Assembly (NCBI GenBank): GCA_018907035.1
Contig: JACCIC010000190.1
Coordinates: 1-64,000, forward strand
DNA: 64,000 bases
Source: Sycobia sp. Sy_11
Lineage: Eukaryota; Arthropoda; Insecta; Hymenoptera; Epichrysomallidae
Direction: 5' to 3'
Under the pieces are notes generated by a model, which saw only the letters and a program-made list of their open reading frames with translations, did no database searches and had not been told where the DNA came from. The position numbers were made by a program, and so were the translations under genes. Numbering within the stretch: position 1 is the first letter of the stretch; each line of letters starts with the position of its first letter. Positions 21,785 through 32,188 of this stretch are shown piece after piece.

Positions 21785-22863
21785 CCGAGCCACCACGTCG
21801 GCCAGGGGACGCACTTACCCCCAATCTAACGGGCTTAACACGCGACAACGCGACGATACCCCTAACCCCGCAAACGACCAATCAAGAAACGCAGGAGCGT
21901 CAATACGACTCCGACCACCAAGGTCAATCCCTAGACCTGGGTCAAGTCGCCCAAGCCCTGGATGCCATAAACGAACCGGGGAACCTAATAGAGTTCAGCC
22001 CGGACTCCATCCAAAAAATAGACATCGGGGAAGAGAAATCTCCAAAAGCGATTAACGAAAGCTCGTTCGCGCTTTCGCTGCTAGACAGCAGCATTCCGTC
22101 ACCCGATGATCCAATAATATCCCGCCAGCCAACCCCTACCCTCCCCAACGAAGAAGAGATAGGAGAATCCCTACCCATAAAGGGCGATCGTCCGCAAAGA
22201 CGTAAAACTACGGAAATCGCACAAAAACAAGAGTGCGACCGTCCGAAACGACGTAAAACTATCAACCCCATCGACAACACCGATGGCCCGCGTCCGGAAA
22301 GACGTAAAACTACCGCAGTAACAGCAGAAGAAGAAGTAGAGGAGTTAGCTCAAGACGTGCACGTAGAAACGATTGAATTGGACAGTCCGCAAAGACAGAA
22401 AACTATGAAACCACCCCAGAGATAGGAACTAAAACGTCCACACAGATGCGAGCCAACGCGAGCGCAGGAAAGCGAGAACCTCGAACAGGTAAAGGACGCA
22501 GCAACATCAACACTAGAAGGGGATAATAACGAACAGGTCGAAGGCCATTGTCCGCAAAGACAGAAAACTAGAAAAGAGAAGGAAACGGAGTGGATTTATA
22601 ATCCATTTTCTGGGAGGTACGAGGACATGGGCGATACGATCGCAGTAGGGTATAAGTCCGACAGCGATGCATCGCACAGGACAAGACCACTAGAAGCGTC
22701 CCGCAGACGAATAGTGGTCCACAGAACCCCGGAAGACGCCATACCGTATAGATCGGGGCGTCAGATTCGATCATTAACCCCTTACCGTAACGGCCAAGCC
22801 CAAGGTTCCATAGGAAAAAAGAAAACAGGCGACCAACGAAAGTCGGAAGACCAGAACCCATAG
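21781..22863 (+). pseudogene. Third ORF of element B, first part, with repeated RRKT motifs
   Basis: The frame overlaps the last codons of integrase and runs to 22863 with one TAG at 22423-22425. No ATG is at the junction; the frame opens with TTG at 21781, so how it is translated is unclear. The protein is acidic and polar, and has five copies of a short basic motif: DRPQRRKT, DRPKRRKT, PRPERRKT, DSPQRQKT and CPQRQKT, spaced 16 to 56 residues apart. I see no signal peptide, furin-type site or membrane segment, so this is not an envelope protein although it sits at the env position. Its function is unknown; nucleic-acid binding or nuclear targeting is a guess from the basic motifs. Confidence 0.6.
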
Positions 22864-23792
22864 TCTATGTTAGTACCCCGGAGGACGGCGACGTACGCCT
22901 GTACCGCGGCGATCGATGCGCATTTATGCGCTCAGTCGGAACGCAAAAATACAGCAAACGCGCCACATAGCCGGAAAACGAAGACATAGATGGGCAAGGT
23001 AAAATAATAATCCCAACGGTATATAAAGCGAGCCTTCGTCCCTATGAAGAAGGCGCCTGCGCCGGTGATAAGTCTCCAATACCCAGTCCGCGCCCAGAAA
23101 AATCACGCCCGTGCCACGATGACGATTGGAGATTGAACACCAAAAAGAAGTTTAACCCTTTTGCGATACCGCAAACTGCTAGCCCCGCTGACAGCCTTCA
23201 CGAGCTTCTTGCCCAGCAAACGGCGACGCATAATTCCACCACAGGATCCCAGAGTATTCCATCGCTGAACGCACTGAAAGTTACGCCCCCCGAAAACTTG
23301 AAACCCCCCAAGCGCCCACACCCATCATATCCAGCCAGGCCCCTCACTAAACAGCAGGCCGGTATACCGGATGGTTGTTCGAATTGCGGTGAGAGCGGGC
23401 ACAGATACTCCAACTGCCTCAAGCCACAAAGCAGCAAGTTCTGCCACCGCTGCGGCAGTAGAACACAAGACGTGCTTACGTGTACATTTTGCCATGTGAC
23501 ACCGCCCGCTGCCACCTCGTCTGTGAAGGGGGAGGGGGTAGGCGACAGCCTAGAACAGTCGCCAAGTGAAGGGGAGAAGACGACGCGCCAGACGTCCAGT
23601 AACGTGGCAAAGGAAGATAAGGCGCGTGATCAAACTGATCCGAAAAACACCCCTGAGAAGCCGACAGTCGCGCCAGCCAAGGCGCAAGAGACTGTGGGTC
23701 AGGCCCTGCAGGAGATTGCAGGAGTGTTCGGCCAGAACGCACAGTTGGTTACGATCATCATGCCAGGTGCGTCAATATATATAACGAAGTAG
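22860..23792 (+). pseudogene. Third ORF of element B, second part, with zinc knuckles
   Basis: After a frame change near 22860 the reading continues, with a TAG near 22969, into the open frame 23133-23792. It contains two cysteine clusters: CSNCGESGHRYSNC, a full CCHC knuckle, followed by CHRCGSRTQDVLTCTFC, which lacks the His. The part upstream is Pro-rich and the part downstream is rich in Ser, Thr, Lys and Pro, ending in QLVTIIMPGASIYITK. The layout repeats that of the gag end (one good and one degenerate knuckle), so it may come from a gag duplication or be a second nucleocapsid-like protein. No homologue is known to me. Confidence 0.6.
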
Positions 23793-24705
23793 ATGATACG
23801 GAAAACCACGATGAGTAAGAAAACTGAGCACACGCGAGCGCGGCAATATGACGATGGCGCAAGGTTGGAGGACGAGTAGTAGCACTATAAAAAGATCGTA
23901 GCAGGAACCAGCGCAGCGTGAATTGCTCCAGAGGAATACCAACACGAAGAAGACACCGACATAGAGGGCAGACAGTTCGAGTCTCACACCAAACAAAAAG
24001 ACATTAGCCATAAGTTGATAAAGATCACCCGTATAAAAGCGTAGATTAGATAGGTTAGCAGTTAGTTTGTACCACTAGGATTAAGGCCATACAAACGGCG
24101 ATTTCAACTTTTTTTCATTCAATTTTCTTCACAAATGGCGGCTTTTCAATTATTTTCTGTAGACGTTAGGATTAGTTATAGTATAGAGGTTATAGGTTAC
24201 ATACAAATAGCAACATTTCAATTCTTTTCTTTAGATATTAGGACTAGTTTATAATACATAAGTTAAGCATATAGGTGTAATTTTATTTTCCCTAGATGTT
24301 AGGAGTAGTTTTAGTCTATAGATGGAACCCAAAGATGTAATTTTGTTCCCCATTTTCGTTTGTTTACCCTCAGCCGATTAAACATATAAATGGCGCGTAT
24401 TATTTTCTTTTGCTAAATGAGATTCCTGATTTTTTATATAAATGGCTCCAGAGATTATATAAATGGCGCGTATTACTTTCTTTTGCTAAATGACATTCCT
24501 GATTTTTTATACAAATGGCCCCAGAATTAATCTATACATGGCGTGTATGATTTTTGTTACTTCTGTACTACAAATGGCCAGCAAATGACCTCCGAAAGGA
24601 ATTTATAAATGGCGCGTATGACTTTCTCTTTTGTAAGTAGAATAAGAATTCCCTTTAGTATTATATAGAATCATTACCGAGTGACGACGACTAAGCGATA
24701 CCCTT
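23793..24705 (+). other. 3' untranslated region of element B
   Basis: No gene. The second half (from about 24085) is rich in ATGGC motifs and contains a tandem repeat described separately. I do not see a convincing polypurine tract just before the 3' LTR. Confidence 0.5.
24380..24640 (+). repeat. Degenerate tandem repeat, unit about 72 bp, about 3.5 copies
   Basis: Each unit begins with ATAAATGGCGCGTAT, continues with CTTTTGCTAAATGA and ends with a second ATGGC box before the next unit. Units start near 24385, 24458, 24533 and 24604; the third and fourth are more diverged. In total eight ATGGC boxes in the same direction occur from 24135 to 24613. The spacing is too irregular and the units too diverged for a CRISPR-like array. 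Confidence 0.75.
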
Positions 24706-25274
24706 TGCAGCCACACACAAATTTAGGTTTATTTTTTTTCTTGTTATTTTTCTTATTCTTTCTCGCATTCCCCCGCGTTCTCGGTAAAAACCGAGTGTTC
24801 ATGCGCGACAGCGAAAACGCGCGAAGTGCGAGCCGTGAGAGTGCGCGACCGTCGCGAAGAAGGAGGTAGTACGAGGAGAAGAAGATCTTCACCGCCAAGC
24901 TACCGAAGTGAGAGCACGGAAAAATCTAGAGAAAGAGAGCTCCAGCCAAACTAATACCTCCATTTCCAGCACCTTTCCCGGCGGTGATCACCAGCTCCCG
25001 GTGATTCGAATCGTGCAAAATAAGTATAGTCGCGTACTGATTCCATCGCGGCCCGATCGTTGTGCGATCACCCGTGATTGAACGAAGCGAAAGAGAAGGA
25101 AGGAAGGAAAGAAATGATTACGAAAGATAAAGAGAGGTCCAGTAAAAGAGAGAGAAGGAAGGAAAGAAGGAAGAACGAAAGAGAAGACCACCCCGGAACG
25201 AGAGGAAGCAACGGCAGAGCGTCGTCCCGGCAAGTACTCTGTTTTATTATATGTGAAAGAGTGCACGTCCCCGA
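24706..25274 (+). repeat. 3' LTR of element B, truncated
   Basis: From 24758 (CTCGCATTCCCCCGCG) to 25274 it matches 9683-10214 at roughly nine bases in ten. The start is placed at TGCAGCC because AAATTTAGG there corresponds to AAATTTGCCGG in the 5' LTR; a T-rich insertion of about 35 bp follows. The match ends abruptly at 25274, so the last 350 bp (AATAAA region to the LTR end) are missing. Confidence 0.7.
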
Positions 25275-27101
25275 AATAGCTGCTTTTATGGTAAAGATAT
25301 ATTATTTTACAACTAAGATCGAGAGCGACGTAGCTGGAGCTCTCTGTGACATAGTGCGCGAATGTGCGCATGCTCAGTAAACGGCACCGAGATGTCGACG
25401 CGAGGAGAATTTAACGATTACATTTTACAGCATTAAAAAATTCCTAGCCGTTGGCGAACTTCGCAATGGTTAAGTTGCAATATAAATAATTTTGCAACAG
25501 GTCGCCATATTGAAAGTACAGTTTGCAATTTGAAACACATTATAAGTAGATAAAAAAATATCTATTTTTGCCATTATTAATGAACTTCAATTGTTTAAAC
25601 AAATTTTATAGTTCTTTGAATATCGAAAAATTTTCCATTTTCATTGTTTATGTAACAATACAAAAATGGATTTTATAAGTTTTTACTGTACGTACTTTTG
25701 TTCAGAATTATCTCCTGCACAATTTTTATACGAAACTGTTTTCGATTAGCGCAATATTATTTAAACTATTGAAGAAAAAGTAAAAGAGGGCATTTTTTTG
25801 CTATTTGGCAATAAATGAAAACGTCGCCGATGGGTTGCGAACCCAACAATTTAGGGTCTTATTCTAAACATCCTCAGCTATTGTTTAGTGTAAAAAATAG
25901 GCATTGGAGAAAATGTTTGTAAGTCGGCCATTTTGGGCCTAATTCGCCTGGACTATAAATATGCATACGCAAGCTAGCTGCATAACGGTGAGAATCGTAT
26001 TATGCAATCCTGCAAAAGAATTATAGGTAAGTAAATCATATGTAATTATTTAATTTAATTAATATTTGTGTCGTTCTAAAATTTATAATAAGTATCGTTT
26101 AAAACTTCTAATTGAACTAAAATATAATATTATAAGGAAATTGCTTACGATAAAACACATAGATTTTTTTATTGAATTAGAGGTTAGATATAGTTAAATG
26201 CTAAGTATGATTTAAATATACATTTTTATTATATTATACTTATACTTTGTTATAGTTATTAATGGTGAAATATGACCAATTCTAGTTTTTGATATTATAC
26301 AGTTTTAAAATGATTTTAAACATAAATTTATTTTAAAGCCACATTAAAAATAGAATTGTTTGAAAACTTATAATTATCAAATATCTTGTAATAGTTTTTC
26401 TTAAAAAAAAACAATAATTAATTCCTATATACTTGTCGGTTAATTAAGAGTTAATCTTTCAAAAAATTGTTGAAAAGTTATTTGCTATCATTAGTTATTC
26501 AGATGAATTTCTATGCATTTTAAAATTTTTATAATTTGATTGTTCCAGAGACCTATGGAGCTGCAAAAAAAAATATGCGAAACTCCAGGATGTACTGAAG
26601 CAGGTTTGTATGAATTTATAGTTTTTTTTTTATTTTAAAAGAAATTAGGATAAATTATATACATACAGTACAAAAATCTGTTGTAATCCATTGAAACTGT
26701 TCAACTAAGTTTATATGGTGATTTTGGTTAATTAAATTTCAAATAATATTTTCAACGTCTCACGACATTGAGATTATCTTATATTACATTTTTTCAATGG
26801 TTAAATATTGTTTGCTAAAATTTTGAAGTTATTTAATTTGAGCTGATTTGAGTTTCATTTCGATAACTGACAGATTGTAGATTGCGAAAAAATAGACATG
26901 AGAAATTTTGTTTTCAATTTAATTCCAATAAAAAGGTATGTATTTGCATTCCAAACTTAATAAAGTATTAATAATCCGTACAGTCGAATAATTTTGAAAT
27001 TTTATATAAAGTTAATTTGTAAATATGGAGTGTAATAATATGATGGTTATAAATAAGGACCGCAGACTATTATAATTATTATATCAATTTGTTATATATA
27101 T
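25275..27101. other. AT-rich spacer, no supported gene
   Basis: Nothing is coding with confidence. A short exon-like arrangement is described under 25954-26603. A stretch near 26805-26875 (CTAAAATTTTGAAGTTATTT and following) recurs near 40425-40480, so a short dispersed repeat is present. Confidence 0.4.
25954..26603 (+). other. Exon-like pair with TATA box and splice signals (tentative)
   Basis: TATAAAT at 25954-25960 is followed by a short segment that ends at ATAG/GTAAGT (donor at 26027). After an AT-rich gap, TTGTTCCAG ends at 26548 and opens a 55-bp segment up to 26603, bounded by CAG/GTTTGT. This segment has an ATG at 26555 and reads MELQKKICETPGCTEA. The Cys-x4-Cys spacing with Thr-Pro is reminiscent of the first cysteines of M13 (neprilysin-like) peptidase ectodomains, but the motif is far too short to decide. 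No following exon was recognised. It could be chance. Confidence 0.2.
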
Positions 27102-27468
27102 TGTAGACTGTATTATAGAGAAGGAAGGTGATTATACTAATAGTATACGGGAAACCCAGGTATTGTCTGGATTACCGTCGCACTAGAAATTATACATGCG
27201 GATTCATACCTGCAAAGGTACCATGTGCGCAACCGTATACTTGGGAGAATATGACAATGTACCGTTATCATAGTTAATGAGATAAGGGCAATGCAAAAGG
27301 GAGAGTAGTCTCAGTTTTGACACCAAGTGAAAAGGTCAACTGAATAGAAACGCTTTCTTTTGAGTTGAGTTCCACTTGTAGTTATTTATTTATCCGCCTC
27401 TAATAAATTAAGCATTTTTTATTTGAGTAAATACTTATTTTACCCTCATTCTGACCTTCCATCCTACA
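27102..27468 (+). repeat. 5' LTR of element D (367 bp)
   Basis: It starts TGTAGACTG and ends ATCCTACA, giving the inverted ends TGTAG/CTACA. AATAAA lies near 27402. The next bases, ACTCAGAAGTGGGATAAAG, are where a primer site is expected but do not start with TGG, so the primer is not assigned. The coding part follows about 200 bp downstream. No second copy of this LTR is in the window. Confidence 0.6.
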
Positions 27469-27667
27469 ACTCAGAAGTGGGATAAAGAGATAAATACAGG
27501 TGTTTGCGACAACGAGCACGGAACGCATTGGAAATTGAACTTTTTTTTCTATCTTTATCTGCATTACGAATTTGTTTGTGCGGGCGGCATTCGTTATTGT
27601 TCTTATGACTACTGAATGAGAATATACAGTATTTGTTTGTGACTGAAATTCTCGAGGGTTAGTGAAG

Positions 27668-28404
27668 ATGTCGACCGAATATACCGCAGCAGAATTAAGG
27701 GAATTTTTACGTGTCAGAGATTTGTCTATGGCAGGAAATAAAACAGAGTTAATTTTACGTTTGGAAGTATTTAGTGAGAATATTTGGAGTGAGATTGAAG
27801 CAGAAAAGGCAAAACAACAGTTGCATGAAGATTATGGTCACAACAGCGACAACGAGAATCCGAAGGGCAGCAGATACAGCAGGAGCAACAGAATACTTTA
27901 ATGGCTAGGGAGCTAGAAATCATGAGGCGAGAGAGAGATTTATTGAAGAGAAAAGTGGAAATCCTTCAACGTGAACGAAACCTAAATTTCCAATAGCCAG
28001 TGACTGTAAGGATAGAAGCAAGTATGTCTTCGTCGAATAGCTATAATACACGTGGAATTAGTGAATTATTAAGTGATTTTGAAGGTCACGACAATAATTT
28101 TTGGAAATGACATCAGCAGGTGCAGCTGCTTGTTGCCACATACGAGCTTGATGACAGGAGGACGAAAATTTGGATTAGTTCGAAGTTAAAAGGGCCAGCA
28201 GCTGAGTGGTTCCATTCAAGAACAGAGCACCTATCAATGGATTGTAGATCGTTATTGCAGGAAATGAAAAAAATGTATGACCATCGACCGAGTAAATTAT
28301 CATTGAAAAGGCAATTCGAAGACCGCATGTGGAGAAGTGGGGAAAAGTTCAGTGAATATTTGCATAATAAAGAAATATTAGCAAATCAAGTACCTATACC
28401 ATAA
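27668..28404 (+). pseudogene. gag of element D, SAP domain and capsid-like part
   Basis: Start at ATG 27668. Residues 5-34 form a SAP motif (TAAELREFLRVRDLSMAGNK), a helix-turn-helix fold that binds AT-rich DNA and is found in some insect retroelement gags. After 27901 the frame changes to a coiled-coil-like segment (REREREL-type, MRRERDLLKRKVEILQRERN), then stops; the next segment has GISELLSDFEGHDNNFWK followed by TGA where Trp is expected. The open stretch 28120-28404 has a capsid-type block, LKGPAAEWFHSRTEHLSMD and FEDRMWRSGEKFSEYLHNK. Several breaks make it non-functional. Confidence 0.7.
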
Positions 28405-28468
28405 GACGAATTGATCGAATATCTAAATTGATGGAGTGACGGATCCTCGACTGCGCGATCAAACCTGA

Positions 28469-29101
28469 ATGATGCAGTTTGATGGAATTTCCGACTTGCT
28501 AAAAGCATTTGAGAAAATCACGATTCACTCCAAGAAAATATTTGATAACGGAAGAAGAAATGATCGAGGGAATAGTAACTCGACAGTGAAAATGGAATAT
28601 AAGTCAAGATCATTGACGTGTTTTAATTGCCAAGCAACAGGACATTACGCATTGGATTGCGTAAAACCGAAGAGGAAATATGGATCCTGTTTTGAATGCG
28701 GTTCATCATCTCACCGAAAATCAGATTGCCTTCAGCGGAAATCTACGGAGCGAGGAGATGATCCGAAAAATAGAAGGGAAGCCAATTCAACAACATTTAC
28801 CAACGTCGCCCAGCCAACTCTTCTACCGCCGTATCTTCTAACGCTTAGTTACAGCGTGACAGATACAAACAGCGAAAAATGTAAGTTTATGATAAGCGCT
28901 GCGTTAGAATCGGGATTTCCCATAAGTTTTATAAAAGAAAAATTTGTACCCATAGAAGCTCGATCTGCGTTACCGGCAAATAATCCAGAGTTTGGCGGGA
29001 TAAATGGGTCACCGATGAAAATTCTAGCAGTTTTTGAAAATAAATTAGAAGTCGAGGGAATTCCATTAAATTTGAAATTTTATGTTGATATATGTTATTA
29101 A
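28469..29101 (+). pseudogene. Zinc knuckles and protease-like end of element D
   Basis: The frame of 210 residues holds two CCHC knuckles, CFNCQATGHYALDC and CFECGSSSHRKSDC, a spacer, then a retropepsin-like segment: AALESGFPISFIKEKF. In related proteins this is where D-T/S-G lies; here Glu (codon 28907-28909) replaces the catalytic Asp. A following GGINGSPMKILAVFENKLEVEG fits the rest of such a fold. The frame ends at 29101 and no polymerase follows, so either the element was truncated or pol was lost. Confidence 0.65.
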
Positions 29102-29350
29102 TAATTGTTAAAAAATGAACTATATATTCTTATTGATTTGGCTGGTTCTATAGGGGATGATCAATATAAATTATTTCAACTTTGAGTTACATATGATTAT
29201 TCAACTTATATTTAATATTCGCATATGATGCTTAAAGTTCATATATTAAAATTATATTATGAATTAAATTTAGATATGTATAAATCTTAATATTTAATAT
29301 ATAAAATGATATAATACCTATACTATTTGAAATATATATATATATATATA

Positions 29351-30080
29351 CTAGCATCCCCCGTCTCGGCTTCGCCGGAGATAACAATTTAATTGGTTTT
29401 TTAAACAGTTCAATAATATCTAAGTAAAAAGTACTCTATATATAAAAATATATGTTTCTATAAATAATTGACCTTAATTTACCTATCGTCGCTACTGTAT
29501 AAAAAACTGCTTCAAAGCAGCGCCCAATTAAAAAAAACTGACATTTTGCCGAGCATTTGGTACAATATATCTATATGCATATTATATACGGCTTCTATGG
29601 GGGAAAATCGCTCTTTCATTTCACAAACTATATTTATATATTTTATTTTCCCACGTAAGAGAAAATAAAAATTACAAAAATCAAAAGATATCCATAAGGT
29701 GTGAGAGTAGTATCAAATTAACCTGAAGATCAAAAAAGGTAATACCGACTAACGTTACACCTTCTTTAGGATACGAATTCCAAAGTTGGATATGAATATT
29801 CACTTGAGCTGGCCTGGTATTAATACTTTAAGCCGACTACATTGAGTTGATGTTCGTGGTTCAAAACGCAACCTAGTGGCCGCTGGTGAAACTGACGAAT
29901 AAAACAGTTAACTTAATTTATTGTTAAAAGTAAAATGATTTTCACGAAAAAAACAAAGCCTATGTCCTTGCCAAAATAATATAGAATCTATATGTCAAAT
30001 TTCAGAACAATCGGTTCAGTAGTTTTTCGGATATCGCGTAAAAACAAAAACAGGCTTTGTCTTTATAAATTAGTATGGAG
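29351..30080. repeat. Dispersed repeat between two (AT)n tracts, possibly non-LTR derived
   Basis: It begins CTAGCATCCCCCGTCTCGGC just after an (AT)n run and ends TTATAAATTAGTATGG before (ATATG)n and (AT)n. Near its right end are AATTTCAGAACAATCGGTTC and GTAGTTTTTCGGATATCGCG; similar wording is known to me from the 3' tails of several insect RTE-like or non-autonomous elements, but I cannot confirm a match. It has no ORF apart from shadows. Only one copy is in the window. Confidence 0.45.
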
Positions 30081-30092
30081 TATGATATGATA

Positions 30093-30135
<43 letters not shown>
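30081..30135. repeat. Microsatellite (ATATG)n then (AT)n
   Basis: Simple repeats directly downstream of the dispersed repeat. A similar (AT)n run lies at 30567-30607. Confidence 0.8.
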
Positions 30136-30138
<3 letters not shown>

Positions 30139-30559
30139 GTATTTTCTAAAATTTTGAGTTTAAAACTTGAAATTAAGATCTTGAAAGTAGTTATTTATTC
30201 AATTAATCGTTGAACTAAAAAAAATACTAGATAAATATTAGTAACTATTGATTAAAATGTAGTCAATAAATTTTTGTGACTCTATATTAAATAAATGTTT
30301 TTTAGAATGTGAAATAAGTTGTTTCAAATAAAAAAACTAGCATTTAAAAAGTTCCTTCATCAAGAACTTGTTCGCTTGAATTAAAATGATATAAGATTAA
30401 TAGTTTACTATATGAGTTAAACATTAGGAAATTTATTATTTAGGGTGATAAATAATCTCTAGATTTAAGAAAATAATTTTTCCGTGAAATTCAGCAATAA
30501 ATTCAGCGAAAATTACATTTAAGAAAATATTATCTAGATTATCTAGATTTGTTTAAAAT

Positions 30560-30612
<53 letters not shown>

Positions 30613-31020
30613 CAATAAGTTTTAAAATCGTAGTTTATTTTTAAGAAATATTTCACAGTTATTAAGCAAGCTATACGTTACTGAACTCTTCACCGGCGAT
30701 CTTTTGTTTTAGTCTTATTGTTGCATTGCTCGTGATCGATCCACAATTGATCTTAGCAAATATTTTTTCAGTGCTATAGAGTAATACAAAAAAGAATTAT
30801 TTTTCAGCTTCATATACCTAACAAATATACATTTCAGAAAGTATTATCTAGATGTGGGAAATGAAATATGAAAACCAAAACGATATATAAATTGTTATAA
30901 TATAAGTATATATTATATATAAATGCATATACTATTCATTGGAATTCATAAATTCATTTCATAATGTATAAGTATAAGAGATCTAAAATTGATAAGTAAG
31001 ATTTTTATAATTGTCCACAG

Positions 31021-31105
31021 CGTACTGCGATAGCGTAATTAATAAGTTGTTAGCTTGTGAATCCAAAGGTCTGCGGATAGAATCCCGGTTAGGTCGAAGT
31101 TTTGA
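31021..31105 (+). other. tRNA-like block inside repeat R
   Basis: The sequence has an A-box-like TAGCGTAATTAATAAG, an anticodon-arm-like GCTTGTGAATCCAAAGGTC and a B-box-like GGATAGAATCC, at the spacing of a tRNA gene. The stems are too imperfect for a functional tRNA. The same block is at about 59390-59470 on the opposite strand in the third R copy. It may be a tRNA-derived SINE head or an old internal Pol III promoter. Confidence 0.4.
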
Positions 31106-31887
31106 AATAAATGTAATAAAAGTAAATTAACGTATAAATTGTAAAAGAATTCAAGAAATTATTTGCTTAGTTTAAACTTTTGATTTTTAAAGTCAAGAAA
31201 ATAATGCTTTGAATCAAGAAACTATGCACTACTTTTAAACATTTAACATACTTGAATTTTCATGATTTTGAAAATAAAAACGTATTTCAAGTAATTATTG
31301 TTTTAAAGATAGGAATCGAGTTCTTCATTTTAAATTAAATTTCTTGAATGAATTATTGAAATTCTTAATCCAAGTATATATTCACTTAATTTTGTCGCCT
31401 TGAAGCAAAGAACTAAATTTTTTGATTCAAAATCTTCAGTTATTACTTCAAGAAAATATTTTCCTTAGATAAGAAAATATTTATTTAATTTACAATCTCA
31501 GCCACCCATTTTCTAGAAAATCTGGACTAAAATCTTGGAGGAATTTAATTAATCGAAGAATTTATTTTCCTGATATGAAATTTGAATCTATTGGTTTAAG
31601 GATATATTTTCTCAAAATAAGAAAATATTCATTTAATTTCCAATATTTGTGTTCTGCTATGAGAAAATATAAGCTTTATTTTAGTAACTATGTACTTGGT
31701 TAAAGTTTATGCGATTACTTGGTTAAAGAAAATACTTACTTAGTACAGAACAATCGCATAAGTTTCTTGAATCAAGTAATATTTACTTTATATTAGTATT
31801 TTTGCAGTATATAAATTTAATGAATTATTTTCAAAAATCTATTTCTTAAACTAAGAAAAGTTGTATTTTATTAATTCGATAATATTG

Positions 31888-32188
31888 TTCTTTTGATAGT
31901 ATCAGAAAAATCTTTGACCTTAGATTTGGTCAATCTATAATTTAAGTATTTTGATCATATGCAATTCTAGCTATTAAATTTTCTGAATTGGATGCATTAC
32001 TTTTTTGTTTTAATATAATAACCTTCTGATTCAAAAAGATTCTTTTGATAGTATCAGAAAAATCTTTGACCTTAGATTTGGTCAATCTATAATTTAAGTA
32101 TTTTGATCATATGCAATTCTAGCTATTAAATTTTCTGAATTGGATGCATTACTTTTTTGTTTTAATATAATAACCTTCTGATTCAAAA
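31888..32188 (+). repeat. Perfect tandem duplication, 152-bp period
   Basis: TTCTTTTGATAGTATCAGAA starts at 31888 and again at 32040; the following 149 bases look identical in both copies, to GATTCAAAA. The corresponding part of R copy 3 (from about 60196) has a single unit that is already diverged, so the duplication is specific to this copy and recent, or an assembly error. Confidence 0.85.

Larger units (their letters stand above)
9665..25274 (+). mobile_element. Element B: Ty3/gypsy-like LTR retrotransposon, plus strand, with nested insertions
   Basis: The order is 5' LTR (9665-10562), primer site (10566), very long AT-rich leader that contains a foldback repeat and mariner copy 1, gag (16566-18497), pol (to 21784), a third ORF (21781-23792), a tandem repeat and a truncated 3' LTR (24706-25274). 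The two LTRs match over about 550 bp. It is the sister of element A, read in the opposite direction, so the two stand head to head. Stops and frameshifts in gag, pol and ORF3 make it inactive. Some of the leader may derive from later insertions. Confidence 0.8.
27102..29101 (+). mobile_element. Element D: SAP-domain gag retroelement, 5' part only
   Basis: It consists of a 5' LTR (27102-27468), a short leader, gag with SAP domain and zinc knuckles, and a protease-like segment ending at 29101. No reverse transcriptase, integrase or 3' LTR follows; AT-rich sequence and a different repeat come next. Gag is broken by frameshifts and stops. The class is probably Ty3/gypsy, by the gag type, but without pol this is inference. 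Confidence 0.65.

Noticed and set aside
21781..23792. Envelope gene
   Set aside because: The position fits env, but there is no signal peptide, cleavage site or membrane segment, and zinc knuckles are present.
24380..24640. CRISPR-like array
   Set aside because: The units are diverged, the repeats are not separated by unique spacers of constant length, and the setting is a eukaryotic retroelement.
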